Assembly (NCBI GenBank): GCA_023053545.1 | Contig: JAKZAN010000005.1 | Location: 5,332,001-5,396,000 of the forward strand | DNA: 64,000 nucleotides | Direction: 5' to 3' | From: Lepidurus packardi | Taxonomy: Eukaryota > Arthropoda > Branchiopoda > Notostraca > Triopsidae | In this document: positions 1-14,570 of the stretch, in pieces | How positions within the stretch are numbered: position 1 is the first letter of the stretch | Layout of the letters: every line of letters starts with the position of its first letter | Position numbers and translations under genes: made by a program | The notes under the pieces: model-generated | Seen by the model: only the letters and a program-made list of their open reading frames with translations | What the model was told of the DNA's origin: nothing | Databases searched by the model: none

Positions 1-1769
<1,769 letters not shown>

Positions 1770-2545
1770 TTCTTTTACGAACCGTTAGCTGTTCCAACCT
1801 TGCCGAATTACTGAGCTTATAATTTATAGTGTTCGTTACATATATACAGGTGATCCGTTTCTCATTTTTATCAGTTTTGTTGACAAATAAGTCTGAGCGA
1901 ACCAGCTGCGACCTGGCTCTCATGTATGTACGATATCCTAGATACATAAAACTAACGTGTAAGAAGTCACGTGAAGGTCAAGAGAAAGAGTGAAAGAAAG
2001 CCATTGTCTTTTTTATCATAGCTTATATTAGTGGACTATCGACAAGTTGAGCTTTCCTGACTAATGAAAATAAGGAATGAAGTGAAAACAAGTTATTTTG
2101 CAAGTAAGTATACCCAAGCCACGCCCTTTGTAGACAGTACGAGGAGAAGCCCAGTTCGAGCCCAGAAAAAAGGGCATGGATTGACTGAAAACGTGGGGTG
2201 TGCTGTGCTACCCTAGTTTGAGTCAGTATAAGCCCGTACAATCAGCAATCGCCGAGTCAGTTTTCCTTTAATCGAATTTTGATTACTTTTCTTCTTTTTC
2301 TAAAAGCGCTTAAATCGTATTTGTATCATTAACCTGTTGTTTCTTTTACGTTGAATTAGAAGACATTGAAGTAAAATGTTTCATTATATTGCAAATTATT
2401 CATATTATCAAAGAAATTAAAACCCGCAGAAACTGATCTACGAACTAATTGAGCCTGTTGATTAGAATTAAGCATTTGGGAGGATATTTGAAGCATTATG
2501 ATTATTCCATAAGTATTAATTCGTACAGACACACTTTTTAGGAAA
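1770..2545. other. intergenic, amylase 1 to amylase 2
   Basis: Holds the promoter of copy 1 and the 3' flank of copy 2. Apart from the TATA-like box no conserved open frame, RNA gene or repeat was seen; the short frames here are not supported by any family match. Confidence 0.5.
1822..1828 (-). promoter_or_regulatory. TATA-like box of amylase copy 1
   Basis: TATAAAT on the minus strand, about 53 bases before the start codon at 1769. All three copies have an A/T-rich box at a similar short distance, so the 5' UTRs should be only tens of bases. The motif is seen directly; promoter function is inferred. Confidence 0.5.
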
Positions 2546-5441
<2,896 letters not shown>

Positions 5442-7281
5442 TTATTGGTTGCAGCCAACGCAGATGGCTAGAATGGTTTCCTTAGAGCCATCCATTTGAA
5501 TGCGCGCTGTACCATCACTCTCCACGGTGACCTGAGTCTGACAGTCATCAACGATGTTGCAGTAATTACCAGCAGGAAGTCCTAAAGTTAATCAAGGTAT
5601 TACTGATCTGTAACCAGCACGGATTATTGGATTTTTTTACCAGTTTGAAGAATCTCATCCAGTTGTCCTTGCTTTACCATGGCAAAAAAGCCAATATTAC
5701 CGCGAGAAAAGGATACTGCGAGTCCATTGTTCCAGTAATTCTCCGCCTCGGTTCCCACAACGACGTTACGGAACTGCACCATTTTGGCGTTAGAAGTCCA
5801 GCGATGCTCGCAAACCCAGCCGTTTCCACAGCTCCCATCAGGGTTGATGACTACATCAGAAGTACTAAAACGGCAATCGAAAGGACAAACGTATACGAAC
5901 AAATGTATACGTATAAGGATAATTGTTTCCCTTACGTATAGTTGGCGTCACTGGGCGGGCCTACGCTAATATCGTCGAAACGGTAACTGCTCATGACTTT
6001 CGTAAAACCGTAAGATTGCGCCAGCGTATAAGCAGTGGCTTGCTCGTATTCACGTTGTGTCTTGTAAGTTATGACGTCATCTAGTGATTAAACTGGTATA
6101 CTTAGAATACCCGAAGCCTAACAATTTTTTTGTATTTGCGATTGTGTTTACCAGATGTTCCGTAACGCTGTGTATCGTGATTGTCAACGAAAATGAGCGC
6201 ACGATCAGACTGAGCCATGCCGGTACTGAAGTCGATCAAGTTGTCAAATTGACTGAAATCCTTAATGGCTCCAGCTAACCTCAACGGGTACCTGAACTCG
6301 GTTACCAAACCTTGGTAAATGAAATATACATTATTTCTAAATAATTTATGATTAATTTACCATTGTTGTAATACTCGTCAACATGAATCGCTCCGTCGTT
6401 GTAGTCGATAACTTCTTGGTAGATGAAAAGTCGTGATCCTGCATTAAATCCGTGTTCGATAGGTAGATCAGGAACACGAGACGAAATGTTTTGTAAATCC
6501 TGAAAAAGCAGGCTTGAATTTTATTGATTTAGTTATGAAGTAATATAAAGCATATACCACAGGCCACATGTGTTTAGCAGCGTCAATACGAAGACCAGCC
6601 ACTCCCAACTCCGCTAAATGGCTGAAATAGGTAGCAATTTTATCTCTAACCCATTCAGTAGCTTGGTTTAAATCAGTTAGTCCCAATAAGTAGCAATTAC
6701 GGACTTCGTTGGCATCGTTGTAATTATTGACGTTGCCTTGTTTGGGTTAGAAGAGTGAAATTGTTAGAAATGAGGCATTTCTTTATTTGATTGTTACCAT
6801 CAGCCGAAGGGCAAAGTTCCCGAGGCGTGAAATCAACGCCATCGTAGGGAACCCCGGGGAATTCAAGAGCGTCGGAATCGTATGTGGATCCTTCGTACGA
6901 CATACCTTTGCGTCCCAAACCAGCCATGTGGTTAATGACTGCATCGACATAAGTGCGCACGCCCACGGCGTTGCAGCGTCTGACCATATCGGCAAACTCT
7001 TTCTCGGTTCCCGAGCGTGAATGGAGTAAGTAACTTACGGGCTGGTACCGCTGCCACCATGGTTGGTTGTCGTCATTTAAAATAACGTGTTCCATGGGCG
7101 GAGAAACTTGGAAACCGCAATACCCGGCTTTGCTGAGGAATCGTTCACACTCTTGCGCGATGTCCGTCCATTTCCATTCGAAGAGCTGAACTATGACCTG
7201 TTTGCCGTTACAGTTAGGATCATACTGTGCATAACTACCGCCTACGCAGAGCAACAGGCTAATTAGACCGACCACTGACAT
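5442..7281 (-). CDS. Amy: alpha-amylase, copy 3
   Basis: Secreted GH13 alpha-amylase of 489 residues from seven exons: 7281-6798, 6736-6558, 6499-6361, 6310-6152, 6080-5936, 5864-5641 and 5581-5442. The start was chosen at the second Met of the open frame because it places an 18-residue signal peptide exactly as in the two neighbours; an in-frame Met ten codons upstream is possible. Conserved regions are complete: DAVINH (113-118), [12 protein letters not shown] with Arg211, Asp213, Lys216 and His217, QEVID with Glu250, and FVDNHD with His312 and Asp313. The chloride-site equivalent of mammalian Arg337 is Lys. It is expected to be catalytically active. It shares exon boundaries with copies 1 and 2, showing tandem duplication. 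Confidence 0.95.
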
Positions 7282-7322
7282 TATTATGGTTTTATGAGTA
7301 AACGAGACCAAGAATCAGTTGC

Positions 7323-7331
7323 CTTTTATCC
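7323..7331 (-). promoter_or_regulatory. TATA-like box of amylase copy 3
   Basis: GGATAAAAG on the minus strand about 45 bases before the start at 7281, matching the placement in the two other copies. Function is inferred from position. Confidence 0.4.
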
Positions 7332-7453
7332 GATTTTTTTGTAAAGAAAGACAGGTGTGGCAATTCACATTCTTATCACTTAGGGTCCAACACCAAGTTG
7401 TTTGCATTTCTATAGCGGACCCATGCTTTGTGACAGGTTGTGAATGCAAACAA

Positions 7454-7481
7454 TTATATAACACACGGCTGTGTTATATAA
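7454..7481. repeat. 28-bp near-perfect palindrome upstream of amylase copy 3
   Basis: Perfect 12-base arms (TTATATAACACA and its complement) around a 4-base centre CGGC. It lies 173 bases upstream of the copy 3 start codon and is not seen at the same place in the other two copies. It could be a binding site for a dimeric regulator or a cruciform-prone motif; no family is recognised. Confidence 0.7.
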
Positions 7482-8634
7482 CCGACTGAGGGGCATGAAA
7501 CCACACGAGCATCAACCCGGGCGTCGTACAAAGTCCGTTAACCAGGGTGGGCTTATCCAGAGGTTTGAGAAAGAGCCACGATGCAGCATGATTCTTATCC
7601 TTTTACGACGGAAAAAAAAAAATTTGATTCAAATATATCTTAAAATTTAATGAATTAAACCCGAATTTTGCTGTGTCCCACGCAACCTAGGTGGTTCCAT
7701 CTTGTGAATAGTCTTTTGAAATGTCTGGGTCTGGGCATGTCCCACAACTATAGATTTAAGACTTTAGCCCAAGAACGGCATACTACAGACATAGTACAAA
7801 TTAAATTTTATTGCATTTAGTTCATTTAGCTAATGTATTACTTGACAATACACATACGAAGCTGTCTTGCGACCCGTACAATTGCAACTCGTACTGAGTA
7901 ACAGCTGTAATACATCAGCCAGTAGAGTACGAAACAGCTTAGCAGCCCACTTAGTATGTAACAGAGATCACGGCTTTATACTACTGGCTTGGCAACCGGC
8001 GCTTTAGGGCCAGATTGCATTTACAACTAATGGTTCCATGGCAAATGTTTCCACTTTGTAAGTAAGTACATTGTAATTAGTAAAATGAGTTGGAGCATTA
8101 AAGTAATGTAACATATTAACCCGTGTTTGTAAATTTGGTGAGACTGTGCTAGTGCAAATATAGACATCCAGTCAGGTGCGCTGGACGCAATTGTTGGTGG
8201 AACAAAGGCATTAAGGGAGAATGGGGCTACTTCGGCCATGGGGTACCCCCGGACAGTCGAGTTATCCAGGAACTTGTCATGCAGATGGCTCTTGTGGGCA
8301 AAGAATGGTAAGATCAGCGTTCAGAAGTTACACATGTTTATGTGAAATCCCAAGCGCAACTTAACAATACCCAACTTCATGTCAGTGTAATTTTAGTCCT
8401 AAAGGTATCCGTTTTTTTGTACGCTAGTGGGCTCCTAAGCAAGCTGATAGGCTAGGTTATAAGTTGACAGCGTTAGGATTTGAAATCTTTTTTGTACTCA
8501 GTGTTTTTGATTTTCTAAGTTCAAAATGGTGTTTGGGGCCCCTTCCGACATAAACTGAACGTTCCCCCGTCTCCAAGAAATGAGAGAAGATGGCGGATAT
8601 TTTGTGGACAAATCACTAGAATTTTGTTTCGACC
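7482..8634. other. unassigned flank between amylase cluster and retrotransposon array
   Basis: No gene, RNA or repeat is supported. Short open frames on either strand match nothing recognisable. The right edge at 8634/8635 is where the first element A LTR begins. Confidence 0.5.
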
Positions 8635-8882
8635 TGTAGTGTGGTAGAAATGAAATGAACCATATGCAATTGTGTTCCTTTGCCCTGGGTGACTCCTGAG
8701 ACTTGACCAAAAGTGACCTCTCTAATTGTACTAGGAACTGACTACAGACCCGCTTCTTGGTACACGACGTTGACCTCTTCCTTAACCTATATTTCCTGAT
8801 TGACCCTTTGTCCTGGTGTGTATATATACTGTATGTTAATGCCAAATAGGAGAGTCTTAGCCTACGCACTGAGGTCGTTACA
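8635..8882 (+). repeat. LTR1 of element A
   Basis: 248 bases, beginning TGTAGTG and ending TTACA (TG...CA ends). TATATATA at 8821-8828 is the likely core promoter. Compared with LTR2 and LTR3 it carries private differences (for example near 8671, 8752 and 8850), so LTR2 and LTR3 are closer to each other than to LTR1. Confidence 0.9.
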
Positions 8883-9734
8883 ATGGCGCAGTCGGTAGAC
8901 CCTCAACTCGTTGACAAACGCTCTCCCAAATTCGCACCAGAGTTTTTTTCCGATGGCACGGAAGAAGAGTGGGAAGCGTGGTGCCGACGCTTTGAGCGGT
9001 ACGCTAAGTTCAGTGTTTTGGACGAAACACAGAAAGTGGAACATTTCGCAATGTCAATAAGAGGACGCGCGGAAAGAATGTACTCTCTTTTAGACAGTGA
9101 TTTACAAGTTAAGTACGACAGTGCTGTGGCAGCCATAAGTGATATGTTCCGAGACACGGACGTGATAACGTATCAGCGAAAATTTGAAACTATGAGTAGA
9201 GGCACGAAGGACTCCGTGACCGAATTCGCGCGTCAGCTTCGCTACACCCTGAAGAAGGCTTTTCCATCGTTGGATGCAGTGAGTCAAGAACGAATGTTAG
9301 TAAGCCGTCTTATCGATGCAACGGAGCCGCGAGAGCTGCAAATGCAGCTGAATGGGATGAAAGATATTTCCTTGGATGCAGCTGTAGAGAAGATCCGAGG
9401 ATACGAAAGAGGAGCCCAACAAGAAGCACTTCGTAAAGTGAAGATGGTAGCAGACCTCGAGTCTTCTGAACAGGCTGAAGTAGCAACCATGGCGTCAAGT
9501 ACGGTTGACCAGAAGCTTGCCAACATGGCGAAAATGATGGAGCAGCGATTTGGCACTTTCGAGAAAATTATGGAAGAACTGAAAACTAATTCTTTTAATC
9601 AGCGTAGATCAGCCAACAAGGGGAACACTCCGAGGACCTGCTTTAACTGTGGAGAACCTGGCCATTTTCGAGCAACCTGCACCAAACCAAAGAAGGCCAG
9701 TGGCAGTATGCAGAACCAGGGAAACTCCAACTAA
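8883..9734 (+). CDS. gag: gag polyprotein, element A copy 1
   Basis: Structural capsid-nucleocapsid protein of a Ty3/gypsy retrotransposon, 283 residues, intact. The N-terminal two thirds is a helical retrotransposon-gag region (about 20-180). A single CCHC zinc knuckle, CFNCGEPGHFRATC (253-266), binds RNA. The start codon overlaps the primer-binding site, so there is practically no leader; the next in-frame Met is near residue 57, inside the conserved region, which favours this start. Gag stops at 9732-9734. The slippery GGGAAAC at 9719-9725 lies in the gag frame and should send a fraction of ribosomes into pol. Confidence 0.92.
   Translation: MAQSVDPQLVDKRSPKFAPEFFSDGTEEEWEAWCRRFERYAKFSVLDETQKVEHFAMSIRGRAERMYSLLDSDLQVKYDSAVAAISDMFRDTDVITYQRKFETMSRGTKDSVTEFARQLRYTLKKAFPSLDAVSQERMLVSRLIDATEPRELQMQLNGMKDISLDAAVEKIRGYERGAQQEALRKVKMVADLESSEQAEVATMASSTVDQKLANMAKMMEQRFGTFEKIMEELKTNSFNQRRSANKGNTPRTCFNCGEPGHFRATCTKPKKASGSMQNQGNSN
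8884..8898 (+). other. primer-binding site of element A (tRNA-Ser type)
   Basis: TGGCGCAGTCGGTAG starts one base after LTR1 and is complementary to the CCA-tailed 3' end of insect tRNA-Ser, as in Drosophila 17.6 and 297 (recalled family knowledge). It overlaps the gag ATG at 8883-8885. The same site occurs at 19946-19960 and 25131-25145. Confidence 0.75.
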
Positions 9735-9760
9735 CTGGAAGCGTGGCTCCGACTCCAGTT
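9719..9760 (+). promoter_or_regulatory. predicted -1 ribosomal frameshift signal, gag to pol (element A)
   Basis: The heptamer G GGA AAC (9719-9725) is in the correct phase: gag codons are GGA (9720-9722) and AAC (9723-9725). After a 7-base spacer comes a perfect 7-bp stem, AACTGGA (9733-9739) with TCCAGTT (9754-9760), enclosing 14 bases. Pol is in the -1 frame and stays open back to 9647, so a slip here joins the two without a stop. The same heptamer serves the gag-pro shift of simian retrovirus 1 (family knowledge). Confidence 0.8.
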
Positions 9761-12700
9761 CACGGATATGAAGGGGCCGATTTGGAATTTGACGTTGCGC
9801 ATGTGAATATTGCCGCTTATGTCAAAGGTTTTTGTGGTAAAACAGTTGTCCCTATGCTTGTGGATTCTGGATCAGACATTACATTAGTTAAATCATATCT
9901 TGTCCAAGATTTGTGTATTCTGCCGGTGCTCATTCGGGTCAGAACGGCGAAGGCGGGATGCCAAGTTATGAACATTTTGGGTTGCACTGTCGTTACGTTT
10001 GTGATAAACGAGAGAACATTTACGTTTAATGCCTACGTTACCGATGACATGAACCAAGAAGTCATTTTGGGTAGAGATTTTTTGAAATACTTCGGAATGG
10101 CGATTGATTTTAAAGACGACGTACTGCGGTTTGGAAGCGAACAAGTGGTTTTGGAAGAAAAAGCTTCACCAGAGGTGGCCATCGAAGTAGCGGAAACAAC
10201 AGTGATTCCAGCACGACATGAACTTTTAGTGATGACTTGCATACCAGGTTCAGTCACAGGTCAAGGCCTGATAGAAAAATTGCCCAACAACATAGACCCG
10301 GATGGGTTATTTGTTGCGCGGGCATTAGTTACTGTTGGGAACGGACGTGTTCCTGTAAGACTTATGAACGTTACTGACAAGCCTGTTCGTCTTAAATCTG
10401 GTACCAGAGTAGGAGTATTTACGCCATTGGGGGATGAAGTGAGTGAGCTATTAACTACAAGCATCGATCATACTTCAGAATCGCGCACTACAACCAACAA
10501 ACAGCCTAATTCTACCGAGGAAATTGACGCCCCATACCTTCCCCTTTTTGGAGAACCATCTAAATCCCTAACGGTAAGTCAGAAACATCAGTTGGAAAAT
10601 TTCCTCAGAAGACACAAGAGTATTTTGTCGCTACATTCGAGCGATTTGGGAAGAACTACCTACTTCAAGCATCGCATTAACACGGGGACACAACCCCCTG
10701 TTCGGGTACAGCCCAGAAGAGTCCCAGCGCACTGGAAACCGCAGTTAGATACGATGGTGCATGATCTCTTGGGTCAAGGAGCCATTTCCCCTTCATCGAG
10801 CCCTTGGAGTTCACCCATAGTCATGGTGAAAAAGAAAGACGGGACTCTTCGCTTATGCGTGGACTACCGGGGCCTGAATAACGTAACAGTCAAGGATGCG
10901 TATCCTCTCCCCAGAATCGACGACACTTTGGATGCTTTAGCGGGAGCAAAGTATTTTTCTACGCTGGACCTGATAAGCGGTTATTACCAATTAGAAGTTG
11001 AAACCGAAGATCGACCAAAAACGGCATTCCAAACGCCCCAGGGTTTGTTCGAGTTCAACGTCATGCCTTTTGGCTTATGCAATGGGCCAAGTAGTTTCCA
11101 AAGGCTCATGGAACTCGTCCTAAGGGGTTTGCAATGGAGCGTCTGCCTGATCTACTTAGATGATATTGTAATCTTCAGCCGAACATTTGAAGAGCACTTA
11201 GCGAGACTGGAAGAAGTTTGTCAACGCTTGCAAGATGCTAATTTGAAAATAAAACCGAGCAAATGCAAATTGTTTCGAGACAATGTTACCTTCCTTGGAC
11301 ATGTAGTTAGTCAGGATGGTATGCAAACGGATCCCGAGAAGACCGGGGCCATTGCAGAATGGCCAAGACCGATCAATGCGGATCAGGTATCCCGATTCCT
11401 AGGACTGGCGTCGTACTACAGAAGATTCGTTCGAAACTTTGCTAACATCGCAAAGCCACTTTACAAATTGTCAGAGCCGACGGTTAAGTTTGAATGGTCC
11501 ACTGTTTGTGAAGAAGCATTCCAGGCTTTAAAAGCTGCGCTTACGTCGACACCCATCCTGGCTTTCCCTGATTTATCAAAACCGTTTCTGGTGGACTCCG
11601 ACGCAAGCAATGTGGGTTTGGGAGCTGTTCTGTCACAAGTTATTGATGGAGTTGAAAGACCTGTGGCATTTGCAAGCCGTGGGTTGTCTCGGGCGGAATC
11701 CAGGTACTGCGTGACACGAAAAGAACTTTTGGCCGTTAAATTTGCGCTAACACAATTCAGTCATTACCTTTTGGGAAAGCCATTCAAGATTAGGACCGAC
11801 AACAGTGCCGTGGCATGGATGAAGAAGTGTAAAAATCCTTCCGGCCAAGTGTTGCGGTGGCTCCAACTGATGGCTGCGTACCAATTTGAAATAGATCATC
11901 GTCCAGGAAGAAAACATGGTAATGCGGACGCGTTGTCAAGACGTCCATGTACTCAATGTGGAATTCAAGACGACGAGTCCGAGGATCTGGAAGAAGAAGA
12001 AGATGGAGATGTCCCTGATATGCCCTGCTCCAACCTGTTGGCTGACCCAGTTGTGAGTACCGTGGAGACCACGGAGACGTCGATAACCTTTCATCAGAAG
12101 ACCGATGAAGACCTCAACGTAGTGTCCAGTTGGTTGAAGACACCAAACGTCATTCCGAAATCGCCGCAAGGTTTAAATTCAACATTAAGGAGTTATTGGG
12201 TCCAGAGAAGTAAGTTGTGCGTGCAAGACGAAACGCTGTACAGAAAATGGACAAGTGAAGAGGGGGAACGCCTCCTCCCTTTGGTGCCTAAGAAGGTTGT
12301 GGAGACACTTCTTAGAACCTATCACAACGAGGAAACGGCCGCACACATGGGTGTCGCGCGGACTTTAGCAAAATTGCGGCAAAGATTCTACTGGCCTAAG
12401 ATGCAAGAGGACGTTATGGCTTGGTGCAAAAAATGTTTTACTTGTGGACAGAGTAGTCCGCCTCAACAGAAGAGACGCGCCCCGTTGCGATCTTTGAATG
12501 CCAAGCGTCCTGGCGAAATCGTTGCTATGGACATTTTGGGTCCCCTGCCCGAAACCGTGTGCGGTAATCGATACGTTTTGGTGGTGGGGGATTTGTTTAC
12601 GAAATGGCTCGAAGCTTACCCTATTCCCACACAAGAGGCCTCAGTAATAGCCGACAAATTCTTCAATGAGTATGTATGTCGATGGGGCGCACCGGAACAG

Positions 12701-13810
12701 TTGCACACGGACCAAGGTAGGAATTTTGTTGGAAACGTTTTTAAGGAAGTATGCGACATTTTGAAGATCCAGAAAACCAGAACTACTCCGTACCATCCTC
12801 AAAGTGATGGTTTTGTGGAGCGCGCGAACCGGACGATATTGGCCGGATTGAGTAAGCTTCTAGACCAAGGAGAGGATACATGGGATAGCATGCTGCCCAA
12901 AGTCTTGCTAGCGTATCGGTCTGGTATTCAAGCGTCGACAGATTTTACCCCTTCAAAGCTTCACTTGGGACGCGAACTCCTTTTACCGGCCGATGTAGTG
13001 TTTCACGCGGGAAATGTGGTTAAAACCGGGACTTCGGCTTCCGAGTATGCCAGTAATTTAGAACAGGATCTTAAAAACGTGTACGAGAAAGCCAACCAAC
13101 GTTTGCTTGCAGCTAGAGTCAGGCAAAAACAGTATTATGACCGTGATGTTGCCGGTAAAACTTTACGGGTCGGTGACCATGTGTGGGTGCATGCTCCTGT
13201 CCCCAAAAGAGGAAAATCCCCGAAGTTTCATAGGCCGTGGGTTGGGCCGTTTATCGTCATCAAGAGAATATCCGAAGAAGTCTTTAGGGTAAAGAACAAA
13301 GTAACTGGTGCTCGCAAGGTGGTGCATTTTAATAATGTCAAGCCTTGTACGATGGAAGACGAGCACGAAGAAGTGCTAGTGCCACGCGACGCCGAGGAGC
13401 CCGAAGAAACACCCATTTTGCCAGAACGCGTGACCCCTGTGAATCAAGAACGTCCTGCATCTCCACAGTTCCTGGAATTGTATGATGACTGGTGTGTCTT
13501 GGACAGCGATGGCGAAGATGAAACTGTACGCAATGAAGACGAACCTGAAGCAAATATTCCCGAAACCGATGGTGAAGATGCAGGTGTACGCAAGGATGAC
13601 GAACCTGAAGCCAACATTCCAGAAAACGACCCTGAGGATGTTCTACCGAATGAGAATGGGCTAGGAACAACTTGTCCCGATACCGAAAATATTCCTGCAC
13701 GTAGGAGCTGTCGAGTTCGACGGCCACCATTAAGGCTGGTATATGTGGAACCAGGACAGCCCTTGGATTTATGCCACGAAACGCGAGAAAAAGACGCTAA
13801 AAGTTGTTAA
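9743..13810 (+). CDS. pol: pol polyprotein (protease, reverse transcriptase, RNase H, integrase), element A copy 1
   Basis: About 1,355 residues, uninterrupted. Domain order is Ty3/gypsy: aspartic protease (VDSGS at 40-44), reverse transcriptase (VDYRGLN near 373, YLDD 471-474), RNase H (Asp618 in VDSDAS), integrase with an HHCC zinc site (H861, H868, C898, C901) and D930, D990, E1026, then a GPF module near 1168 that binds DNA. The C-terminus is acidic and contains two copies of a 20-residue repeat (about 1256-1295, core DEPEANIPE). The first codon given is GTG with no nearby ATG, in keeping with expression by frameshift from gag. All catalytic residues are present, so this copy could be autonomous. 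No env follows. Confidence 0.93.
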   Translation: MAPTPVHGYEGADLEFDVAHVNIAAYVKGFCGKTVVPMLVDSGSDITLVKSYLVQDLCILPVLIRVRTAKAGCQVMNILGCTVVTFVINERTFTFNAYVTDDMNQEVILGRDFLKYFGMAIDFKDDVLRFGSEQVVLEEKASPEVAIEVAETTVIPARHELLVMTCIPGSVTGQGLIEKLPNNIDPDGLFVARALVTVGNGRVPVRLMNVTDKPVRLKSGTRVGVFTPLGDEVSELLTTSIDHTSESRTTTNKQPNSTEEIDAPYLPLFGEPSKSLTVSQKHQLENFLRRHKSILSLHSSDLGRTTYFKHRINTGTQPPVRVQPRRVPAHWKPQLDTMVHDLLGQGAISPSSSPWSSPIVMVKKKDGTLRLCVDYRGLNNVTVKDAYPLPRIDDTLDALAGAKYFSTLDLISGYYQLEVETEDRPKTAFQTPQGLFEFNVMPFGLCNGPSSFQRLMELVLRGLQWSVCLIYLDDIVIFSRTFEEHLARLEEVCQRLQDANLKIKPSKCKLFRDNVTFLGHVVSQDGMQTDPEKTGAIAEWPRPINADQVSRFLGLASYYRRFVRNFANIAKPLYKLSEPTVKFEWSTVCEEAFQALKAALTSTPILAFPDLSKPFLVDSDASNVGLGAVLSQVIDGVERPVAFASRGLSRAESRYCVTRKELLAVKFALTQFSHYLLGKPFKIRTDNSAVAWMKKCKNPSGQVLRWLQLMAAYQFEIDHRPGRKHGNADALSRRPCTQCGIQDDESEDLEEEEDGDVPDMPCSNLLADPVVSTVETTETSITFHQKTDEDLNVVSSWLKTPNVIPKSPQGLNSTLRSYWVQRSKLCVQDETLYRKWTSEEGERLLPLVPKKVVETLLRTYHNEETAAHMGVARTLAKLRQRFYWPKMQEDVMAWCKKCFTCGQSSPPQQKRRAPLRSLNAKRPGEIVAMDILGPLPETVCGNRYVLVVGDLFTKWLEAYPIPTQEASVIADKFFNEYVCRWGAPEQLHTDQGRNFVGNVFKEVCDILKIQKTRTTPYHPQSDGFVERANRTILAGLSKLLDQGEDTWDSMLPKVLLAYRSGIQASTDFTPSKLHLGRELLLPADVVFHAGNVVKTGTSASEYASNLEQDLKNVYEKANQRLLAARVRQKQYYDRDVAGKTLRVGDHVWVHAPVPKRGKSPKFHRPWVGPFIVIKRISEEVFRVKNKVTGARKVVHFNNVKPCTMEDEHEEVLVPRDAEEPEETPILPERVTPVNQERPASPQFLELYDDWCVLDSDGEDETVRNEDEPEANIPETDGEDAGVRKDDEPEANIPENDPEDVLPNENGLGTTCPDTENIPARRSCRVRRPPLRLVYVEPGQPLDLCHETREKDAKSC

Positions 13811-14010
13811 GGGGGCGAGTGTAGTGTGGTAGAAATGAAATGAACCATATGCCATTGTGTTCCTTTGCCCTGGGTGACTCCTGAGACTTGACCAAAAGTG
13901 ACCTCTCTAATTGTACTAGGAACTGACTACTGACCCGCTTCTTGGTACACGACGTTGACCTCTTCCTTAACCTATATTTCCGGATTGAAACTTTGTCCTG
14001 GTGTGTATAT
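13811..14010 (+). repeat. left part of LTR2 of element A, with polypurine tract
   Basis: A purine-rich tract (AAGGGGGCGAG, ending at 13819) precedes the LTR start at 13820. The LTR runs to 14010, where element B interrupts it after GTGTATAT. It resumes at 19884. Removing B and one copy of ATAT restores a 248-base LTR. Confidence 0.9.
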
Positions 14011-14309
14011 TGTTGCGGATGACCTTTTCTAGACTTAGCCTTCTTTAGATTCTTAGTGTTATTCTTAGGGGCCTTCATTACATCCTTAGTTGCATTCTTA
14101 GTTAGTGGAAGACTCTTAAGAGAAGGTCGAGGTCAGAGGACCAAGGTTGACTTAATTGCATTCTTAGTTAGTCGAGGTCAGAGGACCAAGGTTGAAGGAA
14201 GCATTTTTGTTCATGGAAGTGGTATAAAAAGATACGCCAATGTACAGACGAGGCAGTTGGGTTTTAGACCAAGCAAAGAAATACAGCATTGAAAAAAACA
14301 TCCGTGACA
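14011..14309 (+). repeat. 5' LTR of element B
   Basis: 299 bases with TG...CA ends. A TATAAAAA box lies at 14223-14230. It contains a perfect 23-base direct repeat, 14128-14150 and 14172-14194 (core GAGGTCAGAGGACCAAGG), which could be a duplicated enhancer. Confidence 0.9.
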
Positions 14310-14313
14310 AATT

Positions 14314-14332
14314 TGGTGTCAGAAGTGGGATT
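14314..14332 (+). other. primer-binding site of element B (tRNA-Leu type)
   Basis: TGGTGTCAGAAGTGGGATT begins four bases after the LTR. It is complementary to the 3' end of animal tRNA-Leu including CCA (family knowledge). It differs from the tRNA-Ser site of element A, which supports two separate families. Confidence 0.75.
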
Positions 14333-14570
14333 TGGATAGATTCATCGGTGGTCAGTAGCGACAATCTCTTAAAACAGGTAGCAAGAGTCCTGGCATTAAA
14401 GGGTTCTGTATTGGATCTTGAAAAAACGTACAAAGCTGACCATGTGGCGAGCGTCTTAAATTGCTTTGGAAACATATCACAGTCCCTTTATAGTCCTGCT
14501 TGCTGGAACCTTGGCGAACAACCCTTATTTCTTTCAAGAAAGCTAACTCCACCGTCCAGAATCATCCAAA

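Noticed and set aside
8498-8869. 123-codon minus-strand frame over LTR1
   Set aside because: It lies across the LTR boundary and repeats with each LTR in shortened forms, so it reflects LTR sequence rather than a gene.
13338-13730. 130-codon minus-strand frame inside pol A
   Set aside because: A shadow of the biased acidic pol tail; codon composition follows the sense strand, and A' carries a broken version of it.
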